The notes under the pieces: model-generated
The model's database searches: none
What the model was told of the DNA's origin: nothing
What the model saw: the letters and a program-made list of their open reading frames with translations, nothing else
Part shown: positions 1 through 11,691 of the stretch, piece by piece
Position numbering within the stretch: the stretch's first letter is position 1
Layout of the letters: every line of letters starts with the position of its first letter
Translations under genes and position numbers: made by a program
From: Bigelowiella natans CCMP2755
Taxonomy: Eukaryota; Cercozoa; Chlorarachniophyceae
Assembly: GCA_000320545.1 (NCBI GenBank)
Contig: ADNK01000510.1
Location: 114,764 to 178,763, forward strand
Length of the DNA: 64,000 bases
Direction: 5' to 3'

Positions 1-72
1 TCTGCGATAATGTGTGGTTTTCCTAACATCCTGCATTGCTTGTGAGATATGAACGAGTTTTCATAATTTTAG

Positions 73-2719
73 AATTCCCGTGTGATCGGAATCCGAGACG
101 TTGATTCCGTTGTCGAATTGGGCAAGAAGTTAAGTGCTGCAAGGAGAGTTGTGATTGTCGGGAACGGCGGCATAGCAATGGAGCTTGTTCACGCTCTCCA
201 TATCGCACAAGCTAGCATGGCAAAGGAGGGGACCAAAAAAGATGGGGGAAGTGTAATAGAGTACCACAAGATTGAGATTATCTGGGTCGTGAGAGACAGG
301 ATGCTAGGACACACATTCTTAGATAGAACTGCAAGCGCATATTTGCTCCCCTTCCTATTTCCGAAAAAGGACCCGACGTGCCCTCCTCCTTCCGTAGATA
401 GTAGCAGTGGTGATGGTACTACGAGTAGAAATAATGGAAGAAGTGAGAATGGGCGCGGAACAGCAGAGAATAAGGGGGAGGCAGCAGCTAAAAAGGAGCA
501 ACTTCGGTCTGAGCAAGAAGCTGATAATAACAATAATAACAATAATAATAGTAATAGTAGTGGGGGCCAGCGCCGATTATCGACTACAGGATCATCTGCA
601 CATAGTCCCATTAGCCATGAGCACCGCCAAAGAAAACAACAGCAGCAGCAACTTGATGGGTCCTTAGGGCCGTACTGGCTCCAATGCCTAGGGGGAGTGC
701 TTGATGCAAAATCATCCAGAAAGCAACCATTTCTTGTAGAATCATATGAACAAAACAGCAGCAGCAGCAGCAATTTCAGGCGGGCTGAATTGAACTACCA
801 GCCAAACGTCACCATGGAATTCGAAACAGAAGTCCATCAGTGCGTTGATTTGTCAGCGAAGACGTCCGATGCATCATCAGGTCATTGTAGCTTTCTCGAG
901 CCAAACATTCTGCTTGATCATGCTTGCCGTTGCTTCTTCCTTCTTTAAACGGGCTAATACGCACAAGAAGTCATGCAGAACCGTTCAAATCAGGTGTCTC
1001 TAGCAAAAATGGCCCATTCCCCCTGCAAGTAGAGCTCACAAACGGACGCAAGATCAAGTGCGATTTCGTCGTATCTGCTACGGGGGTGGTTCCCAACACT
1101 GAATTCCTTTCGGAGGAATTTGAGCTGGGACCGGACAGGGGCGTCAAGATCGACGAGACAATGGCGACGAGTGTACCAGACGTGTTCGCAGCAGGTAGTA
1201 CCAGGACACAGTAACGGGGGGGGGGGAAGAGAAAATGAAATCCTTTGCAATGGTGAAAGAATTCTCTTACTTTGGTACAAGTTGGTTCACAAAAACATAT
1301 ATTATGCACACAAACGCACACCACCACCACCACCACCACCACCACCACCACCACCACCACCGCCACCACATATTGTCTGTACCATTCTCTGCATATGCGT
1401 GGCAGTTGTCATCATAATCAACAACAGCAACAACACTCTCCCTGCCATCATCCAAACATGCATGCATACATACATACGTCACAATAGGTGACGCTTGTTA
1501 CTGTGAATTCGAAGACCATAGCTCCACGTGGTTGCAAATGAGGCTGTGGACGCAAGCCAGAGTCATGGGCGCTTACGCTGCAAGAGCAATGGCCGGACTG
1601 GTAATAGCAATAGTTATAGGAGTAGGTAGAGCTGCATCAGCAGCAGTAGGAGGAAAGGAGAGGAGAGTAGTGATGGAGGAGATGCGATGAGTTAAAACAG
1701 CACTTGAGTAGTTAGAAATTATGTGCCGGCACACAAGACAAAGAAGAGCCAACGCGTGTTCAACATGCAAAGAAATAGTGAAGAGACTTCAACATCCTGC
1801 GCCACAGCCATCAGTCGTTTGGCGGGGTGTAAGGACACACACGTACTGACCGTCACAGACACTGGAATTCCATATTTCGAAAAATCACAACTACTACCTA
1901 AAACTACTACAACAACACCTACTACTACTACTACTACTACTACGATTACCACTTGTTCAAACATGAAAAGAGCTAAAGGCACCACGACACCACCCATCAC
2001 ATCAACCCACACTACACAGGGATCGGAACTAGGATTCAACTTCGAGCTGTTTGCACACTGCACGTCGTTCTTCGGAGAGAAGGTGGTCCTCTTGGGAAAC
2101 TTCAATGGAGAGGTAGTCGGTAGGGTTATCAGTGTGACAGCAGCACGTGCTCGGGCCCACGCTTTGACCTGCTCCTTTGATATACTACACTCAACGATGC
2201 AGTCGGTATGCGTTTTCAAAGGAAATACGATGGCTCAGAGAGGATGACTTTTTACAGGGACTCGGTGAAGAAAATAAGGACTTCAAAGTGTTGGTGCGCT
2301 GCAAGCCTGGCGTCGAGTTTATCCGGGTTCTAGTGAAGAACCACCGAATGGTTGTTGTATGTAGCAGCTACCACATAAATGATGATGCGCTCAATTATTC
2401 CCTACTTCATTGTCAGTCGTTCCACATTGAAAATCGCTGTATCTCATCTTCTTCTTGTTCTCCGATGAAAAGGTGGGAGCAACTCTGATAGGAGACGTGG
2501 ACCTAGCAGAGACTTTCGAAAATCTCCTCATGAATCAGGTAGCATGTGAAAGCATGGTGGGCGAACGGTTTGGTTGCGCACACACAAGTTTATTCAACAC
2601 CGGAATTAATTCTGGTACTTTTGCTTCTGTTTTACCCTGCCTTTGGTCAGATAAATATTGCTTCGATTGAGGACGAGCTTCTGAGGGAGGATGTAGATCT
2701 TGAAGACTACTTTGACTGA
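73..2719 (+). CDS. PYROXD1: PYROXD1-like pyridine nucleotide-disulfide oxidoreductase, 5' part outside window
   Basis: Predicted FAD/NAD(P)H flavoprotein of the PYROXD1 family (class I disulfide oxidoreductase fold). Exons read as 73-880, 979-1194, 1488-1600, 2020-2112, 2258-2360, 2473-2538 and 2651-2719; all junctions keep phase. The NAD-binding GNGGIAMELVHA motif follows the first acceptor. The second FAD motif SATGVVPN ... VFAAGD is completed across the 1194/1488 junction, followed by MRLWTQARVMGAYAA, then FELFAHCTSFF, VGATLIGDVDLAETFENL and the conserved end DLEDYFD. The N-terminal FAD-binding Rossmann half lies upstream of the window. Odd: exon 1 carries a Ser/Asn/Gln/Lys-rich disordered insertion of roughly 110 residues between FPKKD and LGPYW, where animal proteins have a short linker. 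The second acceptor could instead be at 994. The family call is secure; the substrate is unknown. Confidence 0.9.
1319..1369. repeat. (CCA)n microsatellite in PYROXD1 intron
   Basis: Near-perfect trinucleotide run inside the intron between the exons ending at 1194 and starting at 1488. It reads as poly-His or poly-Pro in apparent open frames, but the flanking exons join in phase without it, so it is non-coding. Confidence 0.9.
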
Positions 2720-4016
2720 TGTTTGTGGTAGCTTAGAATCGAAATTAGCATGATCTCGAAGATGTCTAAGAAACGTGACAGATGTGCCAATTGTATGTGC
2801 AAGAGGCCGGTCAGCATCAAAATCAGCTTGCAATCTTACATCAGACGAAAGCTAGTAGACAATTGGCAACTGCTATCGCATGTGTAAATTCTACTGAACT
2901 GTGAATAGAAGCAACGGATGCGCATTTATTCGCGAATTTCATACTTGATAAAATTATACTTTCTGGTGGCATCATATAGTCCGTTCGGTCATATGTCTGT
3001 ATGTTGTATACAGCGATGAGCTGAGAGAACACATAGTACAGTGCTACAAAGGAAGAAACCACACTCAGCGTTAGCATCATGCTAAGCATAGATGTCTGCT
3101 CATGTATTGCATGCACATTGTCATGTTTGGCGTCTTTGTCTATGCTAGCATGTCTCATCTTGCAGTATAGTGGTGTAGTTTACGTGCATAGCTACATCGC
3201 ACCCACATTGTTGCACATGTACGTGTGTAGATATGGGCTTGCGTCTACTATAAAGACGTGTGCTTCCCTACGACATGCGGGGACTTACAAGTCCACATGC
3301 GTGCATGCTGTCTATGACATGTGCATCGACCACTTCACATGAACCTTTAACCTCGATCACATGTAGCACAAATCAGCGTACACATGAACACATAGCTAGA
3401 TAGGGACTTGCAAGACCATGTAACGATGCGCATTTTGCCAAACAAGTGAACGCAAATATGGAATCACATCTCAACATCATTGATAGCCGTTGTTTCGGTA
3501 TTGAGTGTCGCGCGCATTTCGCGCAACAGTGCGTGTCTCCTTCTCATTGCAACTCAATGATCTTTCACTTGTTTCGTCGTCGCGCATCACGTGCTGTGGC
3601 ATTGAGCTGATTCCTCAAGCGGCGTTGTTGTATAGCTGACGTGCGTGTGGTGTGTAATGGGCTTAGCTAGTTAGCTGGTGTGACCAGCAGGTTTTTGAGA
3701 CTGGCAATCTGGCCATTGTGGAACAATTCGGCCATCAGCAGCATGGCGTCGTGGACGTGGGGCGAATGCACATGCAAGTCCAGAAAGTGCATGCCAATGT
3801 GTCCAACATGCATGCTTCACAGCCATAGAATTTCGCGTCACAATTTTTAAGAATTCTTCGTGCTAAAATCCGCACAAATGGCAGACTTTTTTTTTTTCAA
3901 ATAGTCTATGACATCTGTAGAAGCCGAGCCAGCTATAGCCCAATCCCTGCATTTAAAATATGAATGAAATATTGTATGCTGATACTCGTTAGCTTATGTC
4001 TCAGTTACACATCCTT
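2720..4016. other. Convergent intergenic region rich in CATG/TGCA
   Basis: Lies between the 3' ends of the PYROXD1-like gene (+) and the ankyrin gene (-). I find no exon with recognisable protein similarity. The stretch from about 2860 to 3440 and 3720 to 3840 is visibly dense in CATG, TGCATG and GTGCATGC words, as in the other 3' flanks of this window. A short T-run sits near 3887-3897. Confidence 0.6.
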
Positions 4017-4697
4017 TCATTTATTGAAATGGTGCTTCACAGTATTGCATGCACATGTAGGAGGGAACACTGACAGAGGAGTCATTCCTTGCTTGTCCTT
4101 GGCGCAGATATCCGCACCGGCATCAACAAGAAATTCAACGCACCTTAAATTACCAACGCGTACCAAAAATAAAGTGAAATACTTTACATATAAATTCTGA
4201 ATTTGTTCGTGTATTGCCCAAGAAGAGGTGACAGCTGCTCATATATCTACTCGCTCATTCTACTACCTCATATGGCCTTCAGATGCCATCAGATGCAACG
4301 GTGTGGTCCCACGAGTGTCTTTTCTGCTCAAGTCAGCCCCTTTCTGTGAAGAGATGAAGGTTAGACGAATAACAGTGCGCCGAATAAAATCAAGGAGGAG
4401 TAACTATAGGTGTTTGAGCGTTGTGTGTTGTTGGCGCAGGACGTACATACCAACCACCTCCTCACCTCTATAAGCAGCTTGATAGTCGTCGAGCATCCAC
4501 TCCTTGCGCTCCCTACACAATAAACACGTGGTATGAACGACGACGGGCAAGAGAAAAGCGCAAGCAATGCGGCAGCATCAAACGACCCAACGATGAAGAT
4601 GACAATGATGATGACGATGAAGGAATATATCACAGTGTAGAGGAGTCGCCCGGTAGCAGTCTTCAGCCTCCAGGTTCCCTCCTTGCGCAAGCATCCA
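4017..4697 (-). CDS. Ankyrin-repeat protein, 5' end unresolved
   Basis: Four exons join in phase on the minus strand: 4697-4634, 4512-4466, 4343-4267 and 4143-4017, ending with a TGA at 4019-4017. The spliced product has classical ankyrin units: GGNLEAEDCYRATPLHWSAR, then TIKLLIEKGADLSRKDTRG, TTPLHLMASEGHMRCVEFLV and DAGADICAKDKQGMTPLSV. TPLH/LLxxGAD periodicity shows at least three repeats, so it is a predicted protein-interaction scaffold. The PLH-W-SAR match is created by the splice at 4634/4512, which supports the model. At least one 5' exon is missing from my model; candidate fragments on the same strand lie around 4880-4930 and 5090-5230 but could not be phased. The spliced part is only 104 residues, so the gene is partial as described. 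Confidence 0.75.
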
Positions 4698-5685
4698 CTT
4701 GGAAGAAGAGTAAAGAAGGACGGGGAAGGGAGGAACGTCAAGAAGAAGAATAGTGTCTTAGAAGCACAAGGAATAAGGATAGAAGAAAGAAAAAGAGAGA
4801 GAGTTTGAAAGAAGAAAGAGAATTGACGAACGTTTCAGCCCCCCCCTCTTCCCCTATCTCTCTTTCTTCTTTCTGGCTCTCACTTCCAAGGTTCTGTAAG
4901 TCCCTGCACCGGCCGAGAGATGTAAAGGTGTTGCTTGCAAATACTCTCGCATATGTAGCAACTACGAGGATGAGGGTGGGGGAACAGAAGAGAGAGGTCA
5001 CAGGTACGGTTGATTGCTAATTGTGGTGATAATAAATCTTTTAAAGAAAGACATCGTCAAAGGCTACTGCCCATAAAAGCGAAACAGTTGTGCTACGACA
5101 AAACTAGCACCATCCGCTATGATCACTTGGGAGAAAAGGAATGTTTGCGAGGGGCAATACATGATGTAAGGTGTTCCCTCACACTCAACCTCTCTCCTTG
5201 ACTTGCCCGTGAACCTCGTCAGCATCTTGGCCACACACGCAACAACTAGGTTGGGGGGGGGGGGGTGATGGGGAGACGATGGGAAGAGGAGTAAGATGGC
5301 TTCGGCCCTATGTTGTATACATGCGTGTGTGCGTGTATGACGTGCGTGTGCAACGTATGGTTATGTTGTGCGTGTGTGCGTATTTGGGTGTGTATTAGAC
5401 CTTGTGCGTCGTCGCTCTCCGCAGCGGTGTGCATGAGAGACATCCTGTGGAGGGATTTTTGTTGTATGGTGGGAAATAATAGTAACACCCAGATTGTGAC
5501 TAGATGACGACGACGATGACGACGACGACGGTGATATCAGATTCGCACGCACACACACACACACATACCCGCACACTTGTTGTCGTAGGAATCAAGGAGT
5601 TGAGCGGTGTGCGAGATCATCGTATTTCGTGGTGTACACTACTTTCTTTTGTTATCGGCGACTACAGCAGAGCTACTACATATAC

Positions 5686-5689
<4 letters not shown>

Positions 5690-5726
<37 letters not shown>
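5690..5726. repeat. (AG)n microsatellite
   Basis: Perfect dinucleotide run of about 37 bases in non-coding sequence. Confidence 0.95.
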
Positions 5727-5728
<2 letters not shown>

Positions 5729-5958
5729 TGGAGAGAAAAAGGACATAAAGGAGAAAGGTAGCAAACCCTCTTGAATTGACGAGAGTGAGGAGTCTGATTC
5801 TGTCCTCTTCCTTTGCTTGTTCCTGAGAAGAGGAAGAGGAAGAGGAAGAGGAGGAGGAGGAGGAATGAAGTGGAGGACGGGGAGATGGAAAATCTTAAGT
5901 TGTTAGAAATGTGATGAATGTCTATGTTTTGTTTATCAATATGTATAAATATAATATG

Positions 5959-5963
<5 letters not shown>

Positions 5964-6025
<62 letters not shown>
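5964..6025. repeat. Compound (TA)n-(GT)n microsatellite just past the JmjC stop
   Basis: About 30 bases of TA followed by about 30 of GT. It ends 13 bases beyond the stop codon of the minus-strand JmjC gene and so lies in its 3' UTR or flank. Confidence 0.95.
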
Positions 6026-6026
<1 letters not shown>

Positions 6027-6037
6027 CATCAGTACGC

Positions 6038-6248
6038 TTATGAGAGGGAAAAGACCTCGATGAGGTGGTAGCATGCTTCTAGGTGTCCATCTGCGACGTA
6101 TGGATGCATGCCGGGGCTATCGCCAATGCCTCCGATTCCCACGGATATTCTTTGTGATGCAACATGCATGAGAGATTCGTCGACGGCTCAAGTTGCTATC
6201 CACCCTTCTATGGGAGGAAAGGGCCTATAATTGCTATTAGTTGTTTGT

Positions 6249-6319
<71 letters not shown>

Positions 6320-6403
6320 GAGAAAGAGAAAGGGGGGAGGGGGCTGTTGTTAATGCACGGCTGTGTGATATTTCCACTACTGTAATCACTATTTCTTCTA
6401 TTT

Positions 6404-6439
<36 letters not shown>

Positions 6440-7823
6440 GCTGTTATCGCCCAGTAGCGTACGTGTCGCATGCCACCATCCCTTAGGTAGGTAAAGGATA
6501 TTCCCCTCTTCCTGATGATTTAGGGAGGTGGAGGAGGAATGACAGTGAAGCGAATGATCATAATCCCAGGGTAGTGAAAGAAGGTGGGTGAAGAAATGGA
6601 TAAGGATATTGATGATTTCGGTATATCGTTGTCGTTTGTCATAGCTAGCACAGCAGCACTCGTTACCTGAATTACTCTGAGGGTTCTCCCATTTCCAGTG
6701 AAATTGTGATTTTTATGATCGTCAGCTTCGTTTATTTCTATCTGCACTACAGATGACCTTTGCTGTAAAGATCGAGGGACAGGGGGGGGAGTGGATTCAT
6801 CAGGTGGCGCAATGAACCATTCCTTTCGTCCTACAAGAACAAAGCAAGAGTCAGTGATGACGACGAACATATACCGTCGCCTGCTGCACTACTGTAGCGG
6901 TATTCATACTACACAACCGTATATTAGTCCAAGCCAACTCTCATCATGACGATGGAAGTCAAGACCGTCGCCATTCTCGGCTGCAATACTGACGACAGGT
7001 CGTAGATTTATGCACTTCAGCGCTGCTGGTACCCAGGAACACCTGATGGGATATTCTTTGATGATTATGGTTGTGATGATGATTATGATGATGATGATGA
7101 TGATGATGATAGTCTCGCGCTACCCTGGTGTAACAGCAGTGATAGATTGGTAAAGTTCATCCCTAACAGTACTGAAGAGGAGGCCGGATCGCCCCAGGGT
7201 TCCATTACGTGGCTGCTGCTGCTTATGGAGGAGTTCCCGTAAACTCATTTGCGAGTCTAATAAAAAACATTAGTATTGTATAAGTGTGCTTTGTTTGTTC
7301 TGAATGGGAGAGCGGGATCGTTCTCTTGCTACCTCCCCTGAAAGAACCTCCACTTGCTGCCACTCGACGTGGATCGAGCGGTGCCACGTTAACACCGGCG
7401 AATTTCTGTTTATTGAACGGTTTTTGCATTGGTTGATGGTATGATGATAGGCGCTAATAATAATAATGATGATAGTGAAGAGGAGGAGAAAAGGGGGGCG
7501 AGGAGAATGTCTCCCACCTCGATGAATTCCTTAGGTTCACCCCATTTATCCCTCAGGCTCAACAAATTAGGGGAGGATTCTAAAAGAATTGGGCCGGTGT
7601 TACGCAGGCATTCGTTGAATTCGACAGTGGTGAGTTTTGCGGCCATCTTGGGAGAGATTCGTGTTATTTCTGGGGTTGTAGCCCATGACGACGTGCTTAA
7701 CCCCCGCCACGGTCTCGCTGCAGAGGCCAGCTGTGATGCTCGACGGACGGAAGAGCAACGATCCATGGATTTGAGAAGGAAAAGCGCGATGTCCGTTCGA
7801 ATTGATACTGTAGCTCTAATCAC
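6038..7823 (-). CDS. JmjC-domain (cupin-8-like) oxygenase, JMJD8-like
   Basis: Seven exons join in phase: 7823-7518, 7405-7333, 7244-7124, 7042-6918, 6830-6667, 6511-6438 and 6149-6038, giving 324 residues ending at a TAA. This is a predicted Fe(II)/2-oxoglutarate-dependent dioxygenase fold. The core reads ENGDGLDFHRHDESWLGLIY then GRKEWFIAPPDES (residues about 190-222), and EEGNILYLPKGWWHAT (264-279). His277 in WWHAT is the likely distal iron ligand; His199-x-Glu201 (or His197-x-His199) is the candidate proximal HxD/E motif. FHRHDESWLGLIYGRKEWF resembles the FHxH...IYGRKRWF region of JMJD8. Residues 1-50 are Arg/Ser-rich and could be a targeting sequence; Met1 is the longest in-frame choice. 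It stands head-to-head with the Tudor-like gene. A relative of JMJD5/JMJD7 is possible. Substrate unknown. Confidence 0.85.
6254..6316. repeat. Compound (GT)n-(TA)n microsatellite in last JmjC intron
   Basis: GT run followed directly by a TA run, lying in the intron between the exons ending at 6438 and starting at 6149. Confidence 0.95.
6404..6438 (-). repeat. (CTA)n tract overlapping a JmjC splice donor
   Basis: On the coding (minus) strand this reads as a GTA repeat that starts exactly at the 5' splice site after codon ...AAC AGC GA. The donor GT (6437-6436) is the first unit of the repeat, so the microsatellite forms the start of the intron. Confidence 0.85.
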
Positions 7824-8586
7824 ACCTTGTTCAAACCTTGAGCTGGGGATATACAGTGGTCCAGATCACCGTCCCCTCTCCCATCCTCGGCTCGGCTCTC
7901 CCTCCCGAAAGCCTGCTGGCAGGAAGTTCTCTTCGTGTTCGTCTCGTCTTAGTTCTACGACACGCGATCAGTGATGTCGCACGGTCAAAACACCATTTAA
8001 ATGTGGAGAAGATAGCTAGATGAACAACAACAACAACAACAACAGCAACAACAATAAAATAGATTCCTTTCAAACTGTCTCCAAAGATATAGCTAGGTTT
8101 CGTTCAAAAATTGTCCCAACAAATACCAGTTGGAGCAATATGGTGTTACTAATGGGCTCAATATTTTTTTATCCGAGTTTTAGAAATCCATGGAAATCTA
8201 TTTCGGAAATAAAGAGTGTTGGTTTGTTGTCGCACGAGTCACAATTGCAGAAGCACCGTTAACGGTTACAGAAAAAGGTCGCTGGTCTTTTTTCCTGACG
8301 ACAAATATTTTGTCTAAGTCGCATGCAAAAAATCCTCGGGATTTCTGCTTTGACGGGATATACGGGAATGATCACAGAATGTTTCTGTGGAAGGAATGTG
8401 GTTTTCCAATGTAACTATTACCGGGAAACATGCAATAAATGTTGTCCAGAATGATAACACTTAACAACAGAGTAGTTTTCAAATAACAATGCTCCCTGAG
8501 CTTCAATCCCCCCCCCTCAAGAAACACTGTTAGAATATATTTTCGAGTGAGAGTGGGATCTGTCCCCGATAATATTTACCGCAAAT
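7824..8586. promoter_or_regulatory. Divergent intergenic region, JmjC / Tudor-like
   Basis: About 760 bases separate the start codons of two divergently transcribed genes. It contains an AAC-repeat near 8022-8055 and no convincing exon. A bidirectional promoter plus both 5' UTRs is the simplest reading; no individual promoter element could be assigned. Confidence 0.5.
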
Positions 8587-10651
8587 ATGAATTCTATGAT
8601 GTCATTGGGCCTCTCACGCCCTAAACCAAGAGCTTCAGGCACTTCCGCTCCAGTTCGAACAGGTGAACATGAGTCGTCCCCCACCGAAAAACGAATGCTA
8701 ATGTGACTCTTGCTCTATTTCACAGTTCGTTCGAATTTGAACAAACGCGAGGCAGCACCAGCGGCTAGAATACAAACGTCTTTCAACTCCAAAGAATTGA
8801 GTTCAAGCCAAAACGTGCCATCGAAGGTGCATATTGTGTTGCAAATTTTTTCCCTGCTCGATTCTTTCATCTGAATGCTCTCTTGCAGAGAACTTCGAAA
8901 TTGTCGAGCTCTACCAGACCAAGAGTGAAAGATTCTGCGAAGCATCGACGATTGAAAGGCAAACAAAAGGTCAAGGACTTAGCAGAGCTTTATGGAGGCA
9001 AGAAAACGAAAGTAAAGCTTAAAATGGGGAAAAAGGCTATCAAATCGGTACTATTTTCGCTTAGATATTGCCCTCCCCGGATAATACGGTAACCATGTTT
9101 TATTATCAGAGGCTAAAGAACAAATACAAAAATAAAGCCCGTCCAACCAATGAACCTGTCAGCCTAGCCTCAGCCCGTACCATAGTAAGTACTGTCTCCT
9201 CTCAATGCAATCAAGAATATCATTTAATGATGAAGATATTAACAATTGCTCTGACAACACGGACAGCCTAAAGTTGGACTCGCTCGGATGAATCTCCCTG
9301 TGAAACCTCGTCTTCCATTGGCTGCGAAAAATAAAAGGTTTAGAATCATGAACTCTATCGAAGCCACTTCCAATACCCGTCTCTTCCACTCACTATTCTG
9401 CAACGCTAGGATCCCAGCTAAATTTCGGTTCAAGGCGAAAGATGAGAATAAGTACGCTGTAGATAAGGTACATATTAAGCAGAATAAAAATGAAGAATGT
9501 TCCCTAGAGGCGATGGGGATAACAATTTCTTTTAGTTTTTTTCGACGCGGTGGTTGATTATGACCGATCTAATGTGCAGAGGATCCCTATCCAAGGTTGC
9601 AATATCGAATTGTTGGAGTCGGAGGATACATGGGTGAGCGTACCTTGAAATCCACCCACATCCTTTCCACACCAACAATGGTTTGACTCCAAACGTGGGT
9701 GCTTGTTGTTGTCCTCCTAGGTTGCAGGCACTGTCGCAAGCGTTGAGAAAATATCAGGTACGAGCAGGCAGCCACGTATTCCTATATTCTTTTGCAAAAA
9801 GTAACTAATGCGATGACCTGGTCGAAACCCTCATCATAGGCACCAGGATGTACTGGCTTCACGTTCTGTATGCTGACGGTAGAGTAGAGCAAACGACCTT
9901 CCCAGGGCCTGATTCAAGATTGCCAGAAGGAGAAGGAATCACACCAACTGAAGGAGGATTCGAGGGAGCAGACCAAAGACAAGTTGCGATACGGAAAGAA
10001 GGCGAAGTGCTACTTGATGAGGTGCGGGATGAAATTGAGCGGTTGGAAGCGGACATACATAAGAATAAGATATCGAAGATACATGAAAATGTCACCGCCG
10101 AACTGCAAGGAGAAATCGAAGCAGAAGATGGCGTGGTCAGTCAATTGGAAGCTGACGTCCAGAAACAAGTCGTTGATGAAAAGGATGCTGACGACGAGAT
10201 TAAGGAGGAATCACCAGACAGAACACGAAGGCGAAAGAATAGCACCAATAACCCGTTCGTAGATGACGAGGATGGGCTCTTGGACGGTGAGAGGGAGGTC
10301 GGATTTGGAGATGTAACCCCAGAGTGGAAAGATGATGATGATGATGAGAATGCTGGTGGCGATGCCAGTTATGAAGCTTCCCTGAAAGAAACGAAGGAGC
10401 AAGATTCAAAAACCCAAGTGGAGGTGCAGGTGCCATCCGAGACCCTGGATAGAATAGCTCAAATAAACATGGAGCTTGCCCAAGATGAGGAGGATGATGA
10501 TGACAACGAAGCAGACTATGGGGAAGAGATGAGGAATATGAAACTGGAAGTAGAAGCCGCGAAGGTTGCTGCTGACACCCTAGACAGGATAGCTCAAATA
10601 AATAGGGAACTCACGATGGAAAATGACGATTCCCTTAACGAAGATGGATGA
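8587..10651 (+). CDS. Tudor/Agenet-like domain protein with basic N-half and acidic coiled-coil tail
   Basis: Eight exons keep phase: 8587-8662, 8726-8826, 8889-9047, 9110-9184, 9267-9467, 9580-9633, 9721-9757 and 9840-10651, giving 504 residues. The first ~220 residues are strongly basic (KGKQKVKDLAELYGGKKTKV, KMGKKAIKS, RLKNKYKNKARP). Splicing then assembles a Tudor/Agenet-like fold: NIELLESEDTWVAGTVASVE joined to YWLHVLYADGRVEQT, the pattern of barrels that read methylated residues. The C-terminal ~250 residues are acidic and helical with D/E runs, and carry a duplicated TLDRIAQINxEL segment. Basic-Tudor-acidic architecture suggests a nuclear, chromatin-associated or histone-handling protein. 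No named orthologue is recognised. The start is the first in-frame ATG before a clean donor. The short 37-base exon is the weakest part, but phase demands it. Confidence 0.8.
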
Positions 10652-11691
10652 TGAGAAATGCTGGCATTATCATACGCTGATAGTCTGCAAAGTGTCGACA
10701 GTGCAGCATCTGTAAAGTTTTAATGTCGGCGCAACACGGTGCGAACGAACGCCCTTTATCCATTCAATGGTCTCAAACCTGGGGACGGAGAAAGCAAGTT
10801 CATTTGAGGGACTATATCCATATGTACATGTTCGAAACAAAAATCATCGTCACTGTACACACTGCATCGTTTTGCTTGTATACTATATAAAATAAGACTA
10901 GCCTAGCCGCTCGGCATGTTAAATATGATAATATATGATAATATATGCATTGGGTACATATATCTAGATAAGTACCGCTAGCATCATTCTTGTCTACGAA
11001 TACTGCATGTAAGTAAGTAGAAGATTTGTCCGGTATGACCTACAATGTAATGTATATAGCACGTGTAACCAGTTAGGACTACGCTTATCATTAGGCACAT
11101 CATGCAGCGGGCAATAGGCTATGCCGATCGATGGTGATACGTTTAGATAGACACTCGCAAAGCGGCTGCATACCCTACGGAGATATTTGCTGCGATGGGA
11201 TACTGTGCTCGTTTAAATCGTATTTGAGATATTAAAAATTGCTCGAGCTTGTTTTAATAACGATGTTATACATCGTAGACTAGAAATGAGAAAAACAATG
11301 TTCTTGTAGTACGACTGCGCGTTGTTCATGCGACGCGCGGCCCGCCGAAAGCTTATCAATTATCAGCTGCAGGATAACCGTGCAGATCGAGCATAGAGGC
11401 GAATTCTTATGCTTTTTCTTTGAAGCTGCCATAATTTCACTTTCAACAGCAACCACGCATCTGCACATGACATGCATTTTGCCAATTATTACATGCATGG
11501 ATGAGCACATTTACAATCATCTAATATGTGCGCACAGCAGCTGCCTGTGCAACCTTTAGATTTTTCATTGTGGACATGTGAATGGTGTCTCAGTGTCAAT
11601 AACACATCATTTAAGAAAAGATACTCTTTCCAAAGTAAGCACGAACTATCCACGAATTATCCACCAACTACTCTAGCTAGCTAGTAGCCTA
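10652..11691. other. Convergent intergenic region with CATG/GCTAGC words
   Basis: Lies between the 3' ends of the Tudor-like gene (+) and the tandem acyl-CoA synthetase gene (-). No exon is recognised. A short direct repeat of ATGATAATAT occurs near 10926-10946, GACATGCATTTTGCC near 11468, and CTAGCTAGCTAG at about 11673-11684, close to the synthetase stop. It shares word composition with other 3' flanks here. Confidence 0.55.

Larger units (their letters stand above)
4698..6037. other. Upstream region of the ankyrin gene; repeats, no resolved gene
   Basis: Between the ankyrin gene and the 3' end of the JmjC gene (both minus strand). It probably contains the missing 5' exon(s) and promoter of the ankyrin gene, but none could be joined. 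A G-run occurs near 5252-5265, (AG)n at 5690-5726, a GGA-rich tract near 5830-5865, and a compound TA/GT tract at 5964-6025. No recognisable domain was found in either strand. Confidence 0.5.

Noticed and set aside
189-773. Minus-strand Leu/Ser-rich open frame opposite the PYROXD1 first exon
   Set aside because: Antisense of translated CAG/AAT repeats; low complexity, no domain.
1235-1417. Poly-His open frame
   Set aside because: (CCA)n repeat inside a phased intron of the PYROXD1-like gene.
2841-3342. Small open frames in the first convergent spacer
   Set aside because: Cys/His/Ser-rich translations of CATG-type words without splice logic or known domains.
9848-9850. ATG at 9848 as the start of a separate acidic-protein gene
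   Set aside because: The exon beginning at 9840 joins in phase with upstream exons, and the junction completes a Tudor-like barrel, so this Met is internal.
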